A stretch of DNA of 64,000 bases, taken from NCBI GenBank assembly GCA_013397795.1, contig VZTJ01004015.1, positions 4,764,363 to 4,828,362 of the forward strand, given 5' to 3'. The notes beneath the pieces were generated by a model. That model made no database searches, was not told the DNA's origin, and saw only the letters and a list, made by a program, of their open reading frames with translations. This DNA is from Orthonyx spaldingii. Lineage: Eukaryota > Chordata > Aves > Passeriformes > Orthonychidae. The number at the start of each line of letters is the position of its first letter. The first letter of the stretch is position 1. This document shows positions 1 through 11,900 of the stretch, piece after piece. A program made the translations under genes and the position numbers.

Positions 1-87
1 AGGGCGGCTGGGCCGGGGCAGTGCAGAGGGTGGGGATGGTGCGGACAGAGGCGCGGGATGTGCTGAGTGGGACGGGAGCCGCAAGCA

Positions 88-600
88 GCATCCAGTCCAG
101 CTCCTGGCCCTGCACAGGACACCCCAGGAACCACACCATGTGCCTGAGAGCTTTGTCCAAACGCTTCTTGAACCTGTCAGGCTGGTGCTGTGACCACTGC
201 CCTCGGGAGCTGTTCCAGTGCCCAACCACCCTCTGGGGGAAGAACCTTTTACTGATATCCAGTGTAAACCTCCCCTAACACAACTTCAGGCCATTCCCTT
301 GGGTCCTTGTCACTAGAGTGAAGAGATCAGTGCCTGCCCCTCCTCTTCCCCTCACGAGGAAGCTGTAACTGCAATGAGGTCTCCCCTCAGTTTCCTCCGG
401 GCTGAACAGACCCAGAGCCCTCAGCGGCTCCTCACACAGCTTCCCCTCAAGGCCCTTCACCACCTTTGTTGCCCTCCTTTGGACACTCTCTAATAGTTTA
501 ATGTCTTTCTTACATTGTGGTGCCCAAAACTGCACACAATACTCAAGGCAGCCCGCTTCAGCACAGAGCACAGTCACCCACGACACGTCCGGGCTCATCA
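88..600 (-). mobile_element. CR1 LINE 3' fragment (non-LTR retrotransposon)
   Basis: The plus strand reads as the reverse complement of the 3' part of an avian CR1 element. It contains the usual blocks for the end of ORF2 and the 3' region in order, from 'ccagtccagctcctggccctg' near 98 to 'gtggtgcccaaaactgcac' near 517. The minus-strand reading at 275-601 contains the CR1 ORF2 C-terminal phrase 'LESVQRRATKVVKGLEGK'. The copy is 5'-truncated, as most CR1 copies are. It is well preserved compared with the other copies in the window, so it is probably younger. The family call rests on recognition, not on a library search. Confidence 0.88.
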
Positions 601-3600
601 CTCAGCAGACAGCGAACCTGGAGATAAAATCAGTGTATTTCATAGGGATTATTGCTGCAGTGTAATTTATAATCCGGGTTAGCTGTCGAAGTGGGAAGCT
701 TTGAGCAAACACTACACATGGATGGGTTTACATTAATGCAGGTAACATCATGGCCCAGCAGTGCCTGCCCAGGTGCACACTTTCACATTCAGACTTTTGC
801 TCACAGTGATTTAAATTGTGGGGCACATCTGCTTATTAGAAACCATAAGGGTTTTGATGGTAATGTTCCCAAAAGTTATTTTTATTCCATTAAAGTCTGT
901 TAAAACTTGATGTTAAAATGAAACAAGAACTCCTACAGCAAATTAGAGATTCAATTTACATAAAGCCAGAAATGAGGTTTTCTATTCCTGAGCTGATTTT
1001 CATGCTTAGAGGTGCAAATGTTTCTGCACAGCAAAGACTACACTGTTTTATAGAAATTGAGTGCTCAGGGATTTTGGGGGACCTAGTCTAAACTGGAGGC
1101 ATTTTTAATCTCAGACTGCAAATTCTGAGCCTCAATGGAACTGATTAGTTCCATTTCTTCCAAGCATTTTTTCAAAGCTTGATGTCTACTAATTTTATAT
1201 ACAAATACTATTTGTCCTTACTATGTTTCTCTTACTAGAAAAGGGAAACAGAAATCTGTTAACATAAACATATGAAGATAATGGAAAAATATCTAGGAAT
1301 AACCAGAACTAGACAATGTCTTATGCCTTGTTCTGTCGTATAAACAAATTTTTTTCTGCAACTCAACTTGCTTCACTGAGATGACTTCTGCTTAACACAG
1401 ATGTAAATGAAAGATCAAAGGCCTCATTATGCACAATCCCATATATTTCTGGCCTCACTCCCATTTTTGTCAAGAGAAAATATTTCAGCTATCCTTACTG
1501 CCTTAAGGATAAGTAGTTTCCATGGTAATTGAGGTTTGGAGGATTTTGTTGAGAATATGTTACCCAAGGACTTGCTGTAACTTTATCTCTCCAGCTGTTG
1601 CAGATGTCAGAGATTGCAAGGTTATTTCTCAAAGTCATTAGCAGAGATTTTCATCACTGCTATTAGCAGAGCATATAGGAAAATCTGTGTTGTTTGTAGT
1701 TCTAATTTGCAATGCTGTTTTTGTTGAGATCACTGAGTGCTTACCTGTGGAAAAAATGCATTATCTTTCTCCCTCCCAGCAAGAGGGATGACAACCTCCT
1801 AATATTATTCAAATACCTTTCTTCCGAGGACTCACAGGAACAAAATAATGATACACAATAATACAAGAACTTCCTAGGGCAGGGGAGGGACAACAAAAAG
1901 ACACCAGAAACACATTGTGGATTTAGTAGAGATCTCTGACAAGGTACAATTATAACTTCAATAGAAGGCCAACTAATAAATGCATGCATAGTATTACTTT
2001 AGTTTTTTCATAAAAATTCCAAGGTCTTTTTCTTGTTTTACCTATGAACTCTGTTCTGGGCAAATAGCATTTTAACCAGGATACTCCTATTTTAAAACTT
2101 AAGTAACATCATCAAGAAACCATCTTTTGGAAGAAGCTGCTTGGTTAAATACAAAACAACTGAAAAAAACCAACCAACCAAGCAAAAAACATCCCTGCTT
2201 ACCCCCCCCCACCCCCCCCAAAAGTCCTGAACTAAGGCAAGCGCACTTTCCTTATTCTTGCATTCAAAGCTGGTTCCCCTTCCCTGCACGGTGCTGTGTA
2301 GATAATGCAGTGGCACCCCAAGGGTCTGGTTTTGTTATGCCTGTAAGCACCTCAGCCTCGAGACTGCAGAGCAGTTGTACAGCTTTGATCACATCTGAAC
2401 CCAGCAGGCCCCTCATGCTCCTGCTCGCAGCTTCTCTCTGGTAGGTGTTCTCAGGGACTGCCTAACAGCACGGACTGTGTAGCAAAGTCAGTGATAGTGG
2501 CTTTGCTTAACTGGTAGTTGGAAAGTTAAAGAATGATACAGAAGACAGGACTTTCCAGCCTCTGGAGATTATCATCTTGCCTGTCAATGGAACAGTGAAA
2601 CCACAAGCCTGCAGGTTTTTCTGAGGTGAGAACTGTCTTCATTCTTCCAGCTGTGTCAAATAAGATCCAGAAAATGCTGAACCAAATAGCTAGGCCTGAA
2701 AGGAAGGAAGATTTGATTCCTGGCCAGGTATCAGTATTCTCTCTGTAGTTTACTTTGAAAAGTTACACAGCAAAAAGCAAGTTATAGATAATAGATTGTA
2801 ACTAGCTTCAGTTTCTCTCTGTGTGTGCTCTCATTTCTGGGCTGAAGAGTCTGGTTCCTTCTACACTCCTGGCCTGATGCTCTGTTGGGCTTTTTGGGCA
2901 GTGAAGAATGGCCAGTGTGGTCTCACCAGAGTGGAATAGTCAGAGTGGTGTGAGATGCTCCATGTGGTAGGAGAATCTGTCTTTGGCCCCACCTCTCTTC
3001 AGCTGAGGAAAGAGTTGGGCACGGGCCCACTACAATATGCTGTCCTATCAAAGATGGACATCCATACCATCATTTTCTGAGAGAGAACCTGCAAGTGTAT
3101 TTTGTAGAGAGCTTAAGCCCATGGTGCTTGGTATGTATTATTGTACCAAGCCATCTGGGGCCTCCGCTGTAGAATAGTCTGTTGTTTACCCAGCTAGGCA
3201 TAAGCACAAAATAAATGCTAAACTGCTTAGCTCTTTCCACACTGTTCCCAGCCTTAGGCATACCCCGAGCTGTTTCTCCAGGGGTGCATTTCATAGGGAA
3301 CAACAAAACATTATAAGGTGCCTATGCAGGAACTGCGTGGGTAGTTTTCAGGATCATCTGTTTGAGACTTACAGGCTTGCATTCCTTTGTGGATCTTGTT
3401 TACAGTCATTTAATTTCAGTGTCTTAAGTCACCCAGGGCAATCTCTCTAGTGGATAAACTGGGTATCATGCACAATAAAGTTGGGTATTATTTAACATTT
3501 CAGGATGACCTCTAGATCTTATTATGTGCTCTCAATGCTGGTCCCCATCCCATAACACAACACGAAAAAAATTTCATATGCTTTTCTGGGTTACTCTTCT

Positions 3601-4080
3601 TTACAGTACCTGAACTGTGTAAAAACATTAAGATGCTTATTGGAAAGAAGGCACAATGTCCATTATACAGATGGGAAAATTAAACTAGTCTGTCAAAACA
3701 AAATTTATCAAACATATTTAGAATGCCCAGTGTAAGACACCCAAAGGTCATTTTACAAATATTTAGCATCATGCATTCAACCACACCTATATTTGATTAG
3801 AATCACGATCAATGTCAGCATGCTCAGGATCATTCCAGATACCAGATTCCAGGTACGTCACCCAGCAAATGAGGAATGCAGACTGTATAAAAAAGTTTGG
3901 TGTACTATGGGTAAATAAGGAGACCAAATGATTTGGTTTTTTAGTTTTCAGTCTGTAGTGCTCTTGCTTTTTAGAGTTTCTTTACAATCTTCGTGCTTTT
4001 GTGCAATGGTAAAAAAGAACAAAGACCCCTCTGAATAGCCGCTTTATCTTCTCGAGTATTGACACCTCTGCCCACAAAAT
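601..4080. other. Intergenic, no gene recognised
   Basis: AT-rich unique sequence between two CR1 fragments. It holds a run of cytosines with one interrupting A (2,202-2,219) and several short chance reading frames without domains. I see no exon, RNA gene or clear regulatory element in it. Confidence 0.6.
2202..2219. repeat. Poly-C tract
   Basis: Nine C, one A, then eight C. It is a simple homopolymer tract in intergenic DNA and would be G-rich on the minus strand. Confidence 0.9.
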
Positions 4081-4680
4081 GTATCACATCTGAACATGCT
4101 GGTAATGCCATTAAAAAGGACATTGAGAGTTTTGGCCCCTGTATGAGTCCCTGAGGAACATCATAAGTAACCAGCCCCTTTTTTATGTAGACTTAGCACT
4201 GCTGATCAACACCCATTTTACTGCAGAGCCCAGCTGACCATCCATCCACCTTGTACATTTTTTCCACTCCACATTTCCCCCATTTAACTGTAAGGACACT
4301 GTGAGAGTCCATGCTGAAGGCCTCCCTGAAGGGAGATGTCAAGGCAAATCCTAAGCACTGCTCTTCCTCCTCTGTTGAGGCATTCTTCCCATCAAAGGTT
4401 TGCCCTTGGTAAAGCTACATTGCACCATCTGTTCTCAGTCACCTTTGTGTCCCTCAGGTGCTGGGAAACGTGTTCCAGCAGTATTTGCTCCAGAGTCATC
4501 CTGGGGATGGAGGTGAGACTGACAGACCTGTAGCTCCCTGGCTCTCCCCTTCTGCTCTTCTTGAAGCTGCAGCAGCTCATAGTGCAACCTTTTTGCTGAA
4601 ACACTGGGCAAAGAGCAGTGATATGTTCAAATGGTCTGTGGCAAATGCCTTGGCACATGTGCATGTGTACGTACATGTGA
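4080..4680 (-). mobile_element. CR1 LINE fragment, reverse transcriptase part of ORF2
   Basis: On the minus strand the frame at 4,392-4,676 contains 'GEPGSYRSVSLTSIPRMTLEQ', which matches the conserved non-LTR reverse transcriptase block of CR1 ('DPGNYRPVSLTSIPGKVMEQ' type) upstream of the catalytic YADD region. The flanking plus-strand text at 4,090-4,330 continues the RT domain in reverse complement with several frame breaks. The copy is decayed, inactive and truncated at both ends. Its edges are approximate. Confidence 0.8.
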
Positions 4681-4689
4681 GAGTGAAAA

Positions 4690-7600
4690 AGAAGAAAAGC
4701 TTTTGGAAGCCTGACTGAGCGAGATTTAAATAATCTAAGGAAGAATTAAGCAAGGGAGAGGATTTTGAAAAGAAGGCATTTTATGTAGTATTCTTGCAAA
4801 AAACCTTGCAAATGTATGATTTAAAAATTATGGAAATTCCATAGTCTGCTGCATATGAGTGTCCAGTTTTCAGCTTGTTAGAGTTTAAAAAAATGGCTTA
4901 ACAGTTGCTTTATGTATGGATGTCAACACAGTAGTAAATATGTAGTTACAACCAACATTACAATAATTTCTTCCCACAGGACTTATCAAGATGGTACAGT
5001 TGGCCATTACCTTAATCTGGACAGATCATCCTGACTAGTACTGGGTGTTTGATTTACTACAAGTGTGTCAGCACTTCTGGTTAGTTAGTAGATTATAATT
5101 ACTAGATAATGCATTAATTGTATATTAGCTGGGGAAAAAAAAGAAAAAAAAGAAGATAGTGGAGGTTGCTAGAGTTTCAAATGTCTAGTGTAGAAAACTG
5201 GAATACTTCCCCAAATAGAAATTCTATAGACAATAAAGTTGTATTTTGACACATTTAGACTTTTTGAGAAGTTTATCTGATAGTTACCCATGGCAAAGTA
5301 CTGAAGAAGCATCTACTGTTTCCAACCTGGTATTTTGCTGAATTCACTGTGCTGCTTCTGGAGATCACTACCCTTTTCTAAAGAATTGTCCTGTAAAAGG
5401 GAACATAGTCAATGGCAACATTTCGTCAACCTTGTGGGTATGTGGAAAAACTTGTGTTTCTTGGGGGGTGTGGTTCTCTTTGTAGAAAGTGATGCTTGTA
5501 TCTTTCTGCTGGTGCAATTACACATAGCTTGGGCTGCCTTAATAAAACATTCTTTCATGGATGGAAAAAGAAAGAGTTTATCCAAGATTAGAGTATGACT
5601 CATTTCTAGGCAGATATTTTTCAGAATATGCTACCTTGTGTTTTCATTTTATTTGTTAAATTCCTGTTATTTTACGTTAAGGCATATTTGTGCAGTAGTA
5701 GAATAATTTTGCTGAAATAAATAGAGCTTGGTATAGCCAATAATTTTGCTTCTTTTTCTGCATGCAGGTTGCCCACAGATAGAGAAGAATTTTCTCCTTG
5801 TTCGAAATTATTGCAACATAATTTGTAGATGCTACTACAGAAGTATGGTAATTATTTTGTTACAAAGTAAAAGGTGACAAGTGAAACTGTTGTTCCCTTC
5901 CCCTTGAAGATGGCTCTTAACTCCATGGTATCAACACACACTTTATCGAGAATAAGCAAAATATATTGCTTAAATATTCCTCTATTTTAATACATTTCAG
6001 TGTCTGACTATATTGCACTTGGCTCTTAGTATAACTTTACATTTTAAATTGAGAAAAACAGTCAGGATCATTTTTTACTTGGCATTATTATTAAGTGAGA
6101 AGTATTTATAAATAGCTAGTGACAGATACCAGTTATTTTACAAATTTGTAAGGTAATACTTGCATAAGAAACAGAAGTTGTAAAGTGATACATGATAAGG
6201 AATTAGTCCACAATGCTCCCAGAATCTTTAGTAAGGTGAGCTAACTTGAACAATTTGCATTTTAGTATATTTAAGTGCAGGCCAATATTGCTAGGAAATA
6301 AAAATGTAGGTCAGTTATCTGAGGGAGGGCTGCGTCATGGAAAGTAGTGATACAGAAATGTAATTAAGAGCACACAAAAATGCCATCCTTGTGAATAAAT
6401 GTGGGGAGCACTGTAGCAATAGGGATTTTGTTGGTGGAACAGTAGGTCTTGCCCTGATACTGAGACAAAAACTGAGAAACTGGTTAAGCAGAACTATGTG
6501 GTTGCTTTGGGATCCAGAAACCCTTTTTACAGAAGAGACTTAAAAAGCTTAATCTCCTCAGCCCATCAATGAATCAGGGAAGCACTAACTCACCTGGAAT
6601 TACATAAATAAAGAGAATAATCACAGAAGTCTTCAGTTTAGCAGACAAATCTTTTAAAAGATGGAATGTTTGAAAACTGAGTTGAGATTTTTTTGATTAA
6701 AAACAACATCAAAACAAACAGAAAACCCCTTGGATTAACTAAGATCTGGCAAAAAAATGATAGATAGGCCTGTGAAGTATTCTTTTTCACATAAAATCTT
6801 TAAACCAAGGTGGTGGGTTTTTTTCCAAAGGACACATCCCTTAATCTAATTGTGACCTGTATCATGGCAAAGGTCAGGCTGGAGACTTGTGGTGCTTTCT
6901 TCTGGCCTGAAAACCCATGATACTATGAAACCTCTAAAGGAAGTTTAAATAAAAGCCCTTTCAAATGTTTTATAAGAATTTTAGAATATCTTTCATAATA
7001 TTCGTATGGTATTGTGTTAGACACTGTAAAGAATGGACTTTTAAAACAATTTAACAGGCATTTTTAGCTACATTACAGTTGGGGGATTTTTCCTGTTCAT
7101 ATTGCTATATTTTGATGAATAGTCATTAGAATTGCAGTATGTCTTTTATTTAGGCTACCAAGCCCCTTTCCCCTGATAAGATTTTCTTTCTTTATTCATT
7201 TATCAAATCCTTTAAGATTGATATTTCAATGCTGGGTGTTTACCTCAGGATAACTTTCTGGAAAGCATATTCTGTATTTGGCAGTGATCATAAACAACAT
7301 CAAAAGCAAAATTACTGAAGCTAATAAAAACAAATGCTAGTGCAAGAAGTAGTTTCAAAATGTTAGACAGACTGGTGGGATAATATGAAGATTTACAAGA
7401 TTTCTTTCTCTTTTATGTTACAAACTCTCTGTAAATGCATTTTGTTCTTATGTGTTGATAAAATATGAGCATGCTTTTGGACATTTAAAAATGCTAATCA
7501 TAAAATAACAAAGATAACAAGCAATGTCAGACATTTATCTTGTAACATATAATCCCAGTGTCAGATAAACTCTTTTTTTCCACCATGCATATGTAGCTCT

Positions 7601-8690
7601 TATTACTGAAACTCAAACTGCACCTAATTACTGGTAACAGAAAAACACTGGCATTTACCTCCCACACACAGAGCCACACCTTGCCCTCCAGGAAATCCAG
7701 AGAGCTTCCTAAGAATTATTTCTAGCTGTGGCCTAGATTTCAGCCTCTTTTGTGTCATTTTACAGTTGAAGCTTGTCAGAGCCAATGCTGCTGGTGCACA
7801 GGGTTTGACTGAACAAGGAAATGAAACTCATCGTGAAACCTGGTCTTACATTGAACTTTTTATCACAGGATCTCTTCTGCTTGGTCTGCATGGTTCAACA
7901 AGTTTGATGCCTTACCAAACACAGATCGATGCTGGAGACAATCTCTGTTCTCTGCAGTAGGAGACAGAATCAAAAGTACATTTCAGTAAACGTTAGTGTA
8001 CAAATTGACAAGGAAGAATTGGCTAAAATAATCTTTTTTTGTCTATATTTCCAAATGGATCATATTTTCCTCCTGTTTGGGAAAATACTTTATTTCCTAA
8101 GTTTGCATGGAATTATTTATGAAAGAGAAGGCACGGCATGGTTACCTTTAGCAGGAGAGAGTTAGGCTCAATGCTTCAAGCTGTATTTTTTAATTTCACC
8201 AGGAGACTTTCAGATACATCTGGAAAGAAATGACAGCATTCAATCTGATACTAGGATTGTATCCATCAGCTGACATTGCATCTGGCCATGGCTTCTGTCA
8301 TTCAGCCTCACATGGAAATGTGAAGTACTGTAGTGCCAGTACAGGATTCAGGAGATCTGTCCTGTCCTCAGTCTCCTTCTTCACAAATACTTTGTGGTCA
8401 CCTCTGATACATCCCTTTGTACCTTATTCTTCTACAAAATTAGTGTGAAAGCATTTTTGCCTTATACAAATAAAGAAGCAGAATATTTATTCTAGAAAGA
8501 ACAAGGGCCTAGCAAATCTCATAGGGAGTCCTCTGCTGGGATGCAAAATAACTGAAAAGGAATTGGAGACTATCAGATCACAATTGCTATTTCTCTGACA
8601 TGGTGACCAGAATAGGGAAAGTAACTCTTGGTTGCCCAAGCAAGGAAATATTGAGAAAGAATAAAGAGCTTTATACTTCATCTGTATCTG
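4690..8690. other. Intergenic, no gene recognised
   Basis: AT-rich sequence with A-rich tracts near 5,137-5,155. Apart from a possible CR1 tail at 6,840-6,935 I see no exon, repeat or RNA gene. The reading frames here are short and domain-free. Confidence 0.55.
6840..6935 (+). mobile_element. Probable old CR1 3' end
   Basis: The run ends in 'cccatgatactatgaaacc' after a block like 'caggctggagacttgtggtgc'. This resembles the plus-sense CR1 3' UTR, where a 'ggactagatgatct...ccttccaac' block is followed by 'attctatgattctatg'. Divergence is high, so the call is tentative. Confidence 0.4.
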
Positions 8691-8920
8691 GCACTGATGC
8701 AAGAAAAGGTGGAATGTTGTTTGGGGCTTGGGTTTAAATTCAAAAGGGTGATAAAAAATTAGAAGGATTTCATAGAATAGAGATGAGACATGATTAAAGA
8801 ATACTCTCCTTCTAATGTGAGGCTCAAGGAGTTCCACCTGTTTAGCTTATCAAAGAGAAAGTTAATGGGGGCCCTTTATGTACCATTCTATGTTGTAAAT
8901 ATTCATTTAAAAATCCATGC
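8690..8920 (+). mobile_element. Old CR1/L3-like LINE relic
   Basis: The stretch with 'ttagaaggatttcatagaatag', then 'gagatgagacatgattaaag' and 'ccacctgtttagcttatcaaag' follows, at low identity, the 3' ORF2 text of CR1/L3 elements ('...agggcgatgagaatgattaaagg...', '...ctgtttagcttgaagaagag...'). It is much more decayed than the copy at 88-600. It also explains the 116-codon antisense frame at 8,487-8,837. Confidence 0.5.
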
Positions 8921-8929
8921 CTCAGTTCT

Positions 8930-11900
8930 GGCAGACCTGATCCAAGATCCAAGACCTGCAATCTTAATTTATAGTTACCCATAATTAACCATTGAGAGGG
9001 TTACCAAGAATTATGTAAATTTTCTCTTTATATTTATATCAAGATATCTGTGTGCCCCTTAGAATGATACAATCTAGTTCGGACAGGGATGAGTTCAGAA
9101 AAGTCTGCTCTTCATTATGCCAGAAGTCAGGCTAGAAGATCACACAGGTCACATCAGGCTTTCTAATCTGTTAATTAGATAGTTTATATAAATTCAGTTT
9201 AATTTGGTTTGTGTTTTTTAGTAAACAGTATTTTTAATGTTTCATGTTTGATTGAAGCCTCACCTAATCTCAGTTATTTCTTACTGTATGTGTGTGGTGG
9301 GATTTTGTCATCCTACCAGCACCTCCACCTTCATCCTTAAGTGTTGCATCATTAGCTTGTTACACAACCTGCAAGGGTGATATTGTTGATATGACGCCAA
9401 CCACAAAATCATTGAGAGATGGCAAAGCTGGAGATCCCAATAAAACTGCTTGAGATCCTGCACACAAGTTATTCATCAAGACCAAATTCTGTTGTACCTT
9501 TTTTAAAGCTTAAGTAGAATATACTGCTCAGATGATTGTAGTCTCTTTGCAGGTCTTTGTTGAGGATTTTTAGCATGACATTCCAGATTTTTACTTTTTT
9601 TTAACATTTAAATGTAAAATTTCCAAGTTTTTATCCAGGCTGAGGCTGATATTTTAAAAAAGTTTTGTTCTCACTTGTTCTTTCAGCTATATTTTGCTTG
9701 GTAGTCCTGGGAACAGCCTGCCAACCTGACAAGGATTAACCACATCCATTGGACATGCTGTTGTTTCTCTGGGCACCCCTCCAGCTTTGCATGGAGAGTA
9801 GCCTGTCCTTAGTACCTTCTCATCAGGAAGCAGTCCATCCTTTGGGGGACACTATGATTTCCTTTCCTTTGGGCTCAAGATCTTTCATTCCTTCAAGCCT
9901 GTTGGCTGAAATTAAAAGAGGTACCTCTGCTATTTCAGGCGAGATGTCAGTGCTGTGCCCTCACCTACTGGCTGAGTTTCTAGGCATTATTCTGCCTTAG
10001 GAAGAGGCAGGCACTCCATAACTCTGCAGGTCAAAACTCTTTGAAAATTGCTGTCCCCTTCCTGTTTGCATCCATAAATTGTTTCCATTTTTCTCATTTC
10101 AAAAAGCAAGCTGCAGCAGATGACCCTCTTCACTCTTTTTGTTGCGTCATGTTTTGGTGCCAGTTAAGCTGCTGCTAGCTTCTTGAACCCTCTGGCCTTT
10201 AAACACTTCCTACTTTTCCAAGAATTTTAACAGCCACTACCTAAAACTTCAGTGCTACTGGATGTTCCAGTGTAGTCTCGAACCAAGCTTCCACCTACTG
10301 TGATTTGGAAAAGACATTGCATATGTCCATTACATATCCTCCACTAGCAGAGGACTGTGTGCAGAAACCAAACTACGGACTGAGGGTGAAAAGCATTTCA
10401 CCAGGTTTTGAGAAAACCCTTGTTACAAAGCCTAGGTAAAGGCTTAGCATGAAGCCAGGATAATCTTGTGACTAATAGTAGATTAAACTCAGAAAAATTG
10501 TTTAGGAGCAGAACTGTTGTAGTGTACTGGAAGGGCACCCACAGAAGGAAGGAAATGAGCGGTTTGAGTCTTAGTATTAAACACTCTATTCCTCCACTCA
10601 TAGGCACACATCTCACCTGTACCACTCCTACATATCCCAGATCAAATGTGAGAGCCATCATACTTCAGAGAGCTAAACACTTTTGAATGCTTTATTTCAC
10701 AATACCAGAGCTCTGCAGGTATAAGTTTCTCTTTATATATAGTGTGTTCATACATCCATGTGCAAGACTTACTGGAACCCTTTTCAGTATTAAGCTATCT
10801 GGGACAGGGTGCTATAGGAATGTGAAGTACTTCTTTTGGGAGTATCCAAATCAGGAAATTCAAAGCACTAACAGATATAAACCTGTATCAGCAGTGAAAG
10901 AAATGGCATGGGTAGCTTTCTTTAAGAGCAAAAGCTTGTATTCTAATTGAGAATATTGGCTAACTATCTATGTGTGAAATACTTTAAAGGCTTGTGTCTT
11001 TGAGTGAATGCATTAGGTCCAATTCCAAGGCTGTTGAGAATTTGCCAACTGCATAATTTTCAGCTGTAATTATGAAAGATTACTGTGAGAAAGGCTGAGT
11101 TTCATTTTTGAAGGCAAATCCCAAGAAGATACTGAGAAAACAAGACTCACCCTCAGTGTTTCTGATGAACCTTTTACAGTTTCTTCTGACGAAGTAATGC
11201 TGGTAACATAATAACTTTGGTAGAGAGCTTTTGAAAACTGGTCTCACAAGAAAACCTGTGTGAAGAAAGTAATAGTTATCATTCAAACTTGACGCCAGAC
11301 TCTAATTATTACTTCAAACACAACACAACAACAGGATTTTTTTTAATCTCCTTGGTAGACTGCAGTAGCCACACCTACACCTTTTTAGAAGAAACATATT
11401 TCTCTTCTCCTGGATACTTTGCACAAATGTGTATTAATTTGTACAGTGCACTCATGCATTTGTTTAGAGTTTAGCTCTTCTAATTTTTACTCCGTTGATC
11501 TTATTGTAATGCTTTATGCAGTACTACATTTAAATTAAACTGGACTTACTTCAAATGCTGGAAGCCCTTGAAACTTCCCTTGCTTAGGAAAGACACCTTG
11601 TTTATAGTAGAAGTGGTACGGGCCACAAAGCTGCTCAGTTTCACTTTGCCTTTACCACGCTGGTCTAACTGAGCCAATCAAACCAGTTGTGCTCAACAGT
11701 GTTATGTTTAGGAGTGTCACTTGATCCCACAAAGTTCTGGGCTCATATTCCCAGAGAAGATGGGGACCATGAAATACAGATTAGTTTCTTATCTGAAATA
11801 CAGTGTTCCACCTTTCCTGTACTATCTGTCTAGCCGACAGTCATTTCAGTTGGACTACCAAGCTAAACACACAGACTCAAATGGCATTAGTATATGATTT

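Noticed and set aside
8487..8837. 116-codon minus-strand frame
   Set aside because: It is largely antisense to what looks like an old CR1/L3-like relic and shows no domain.
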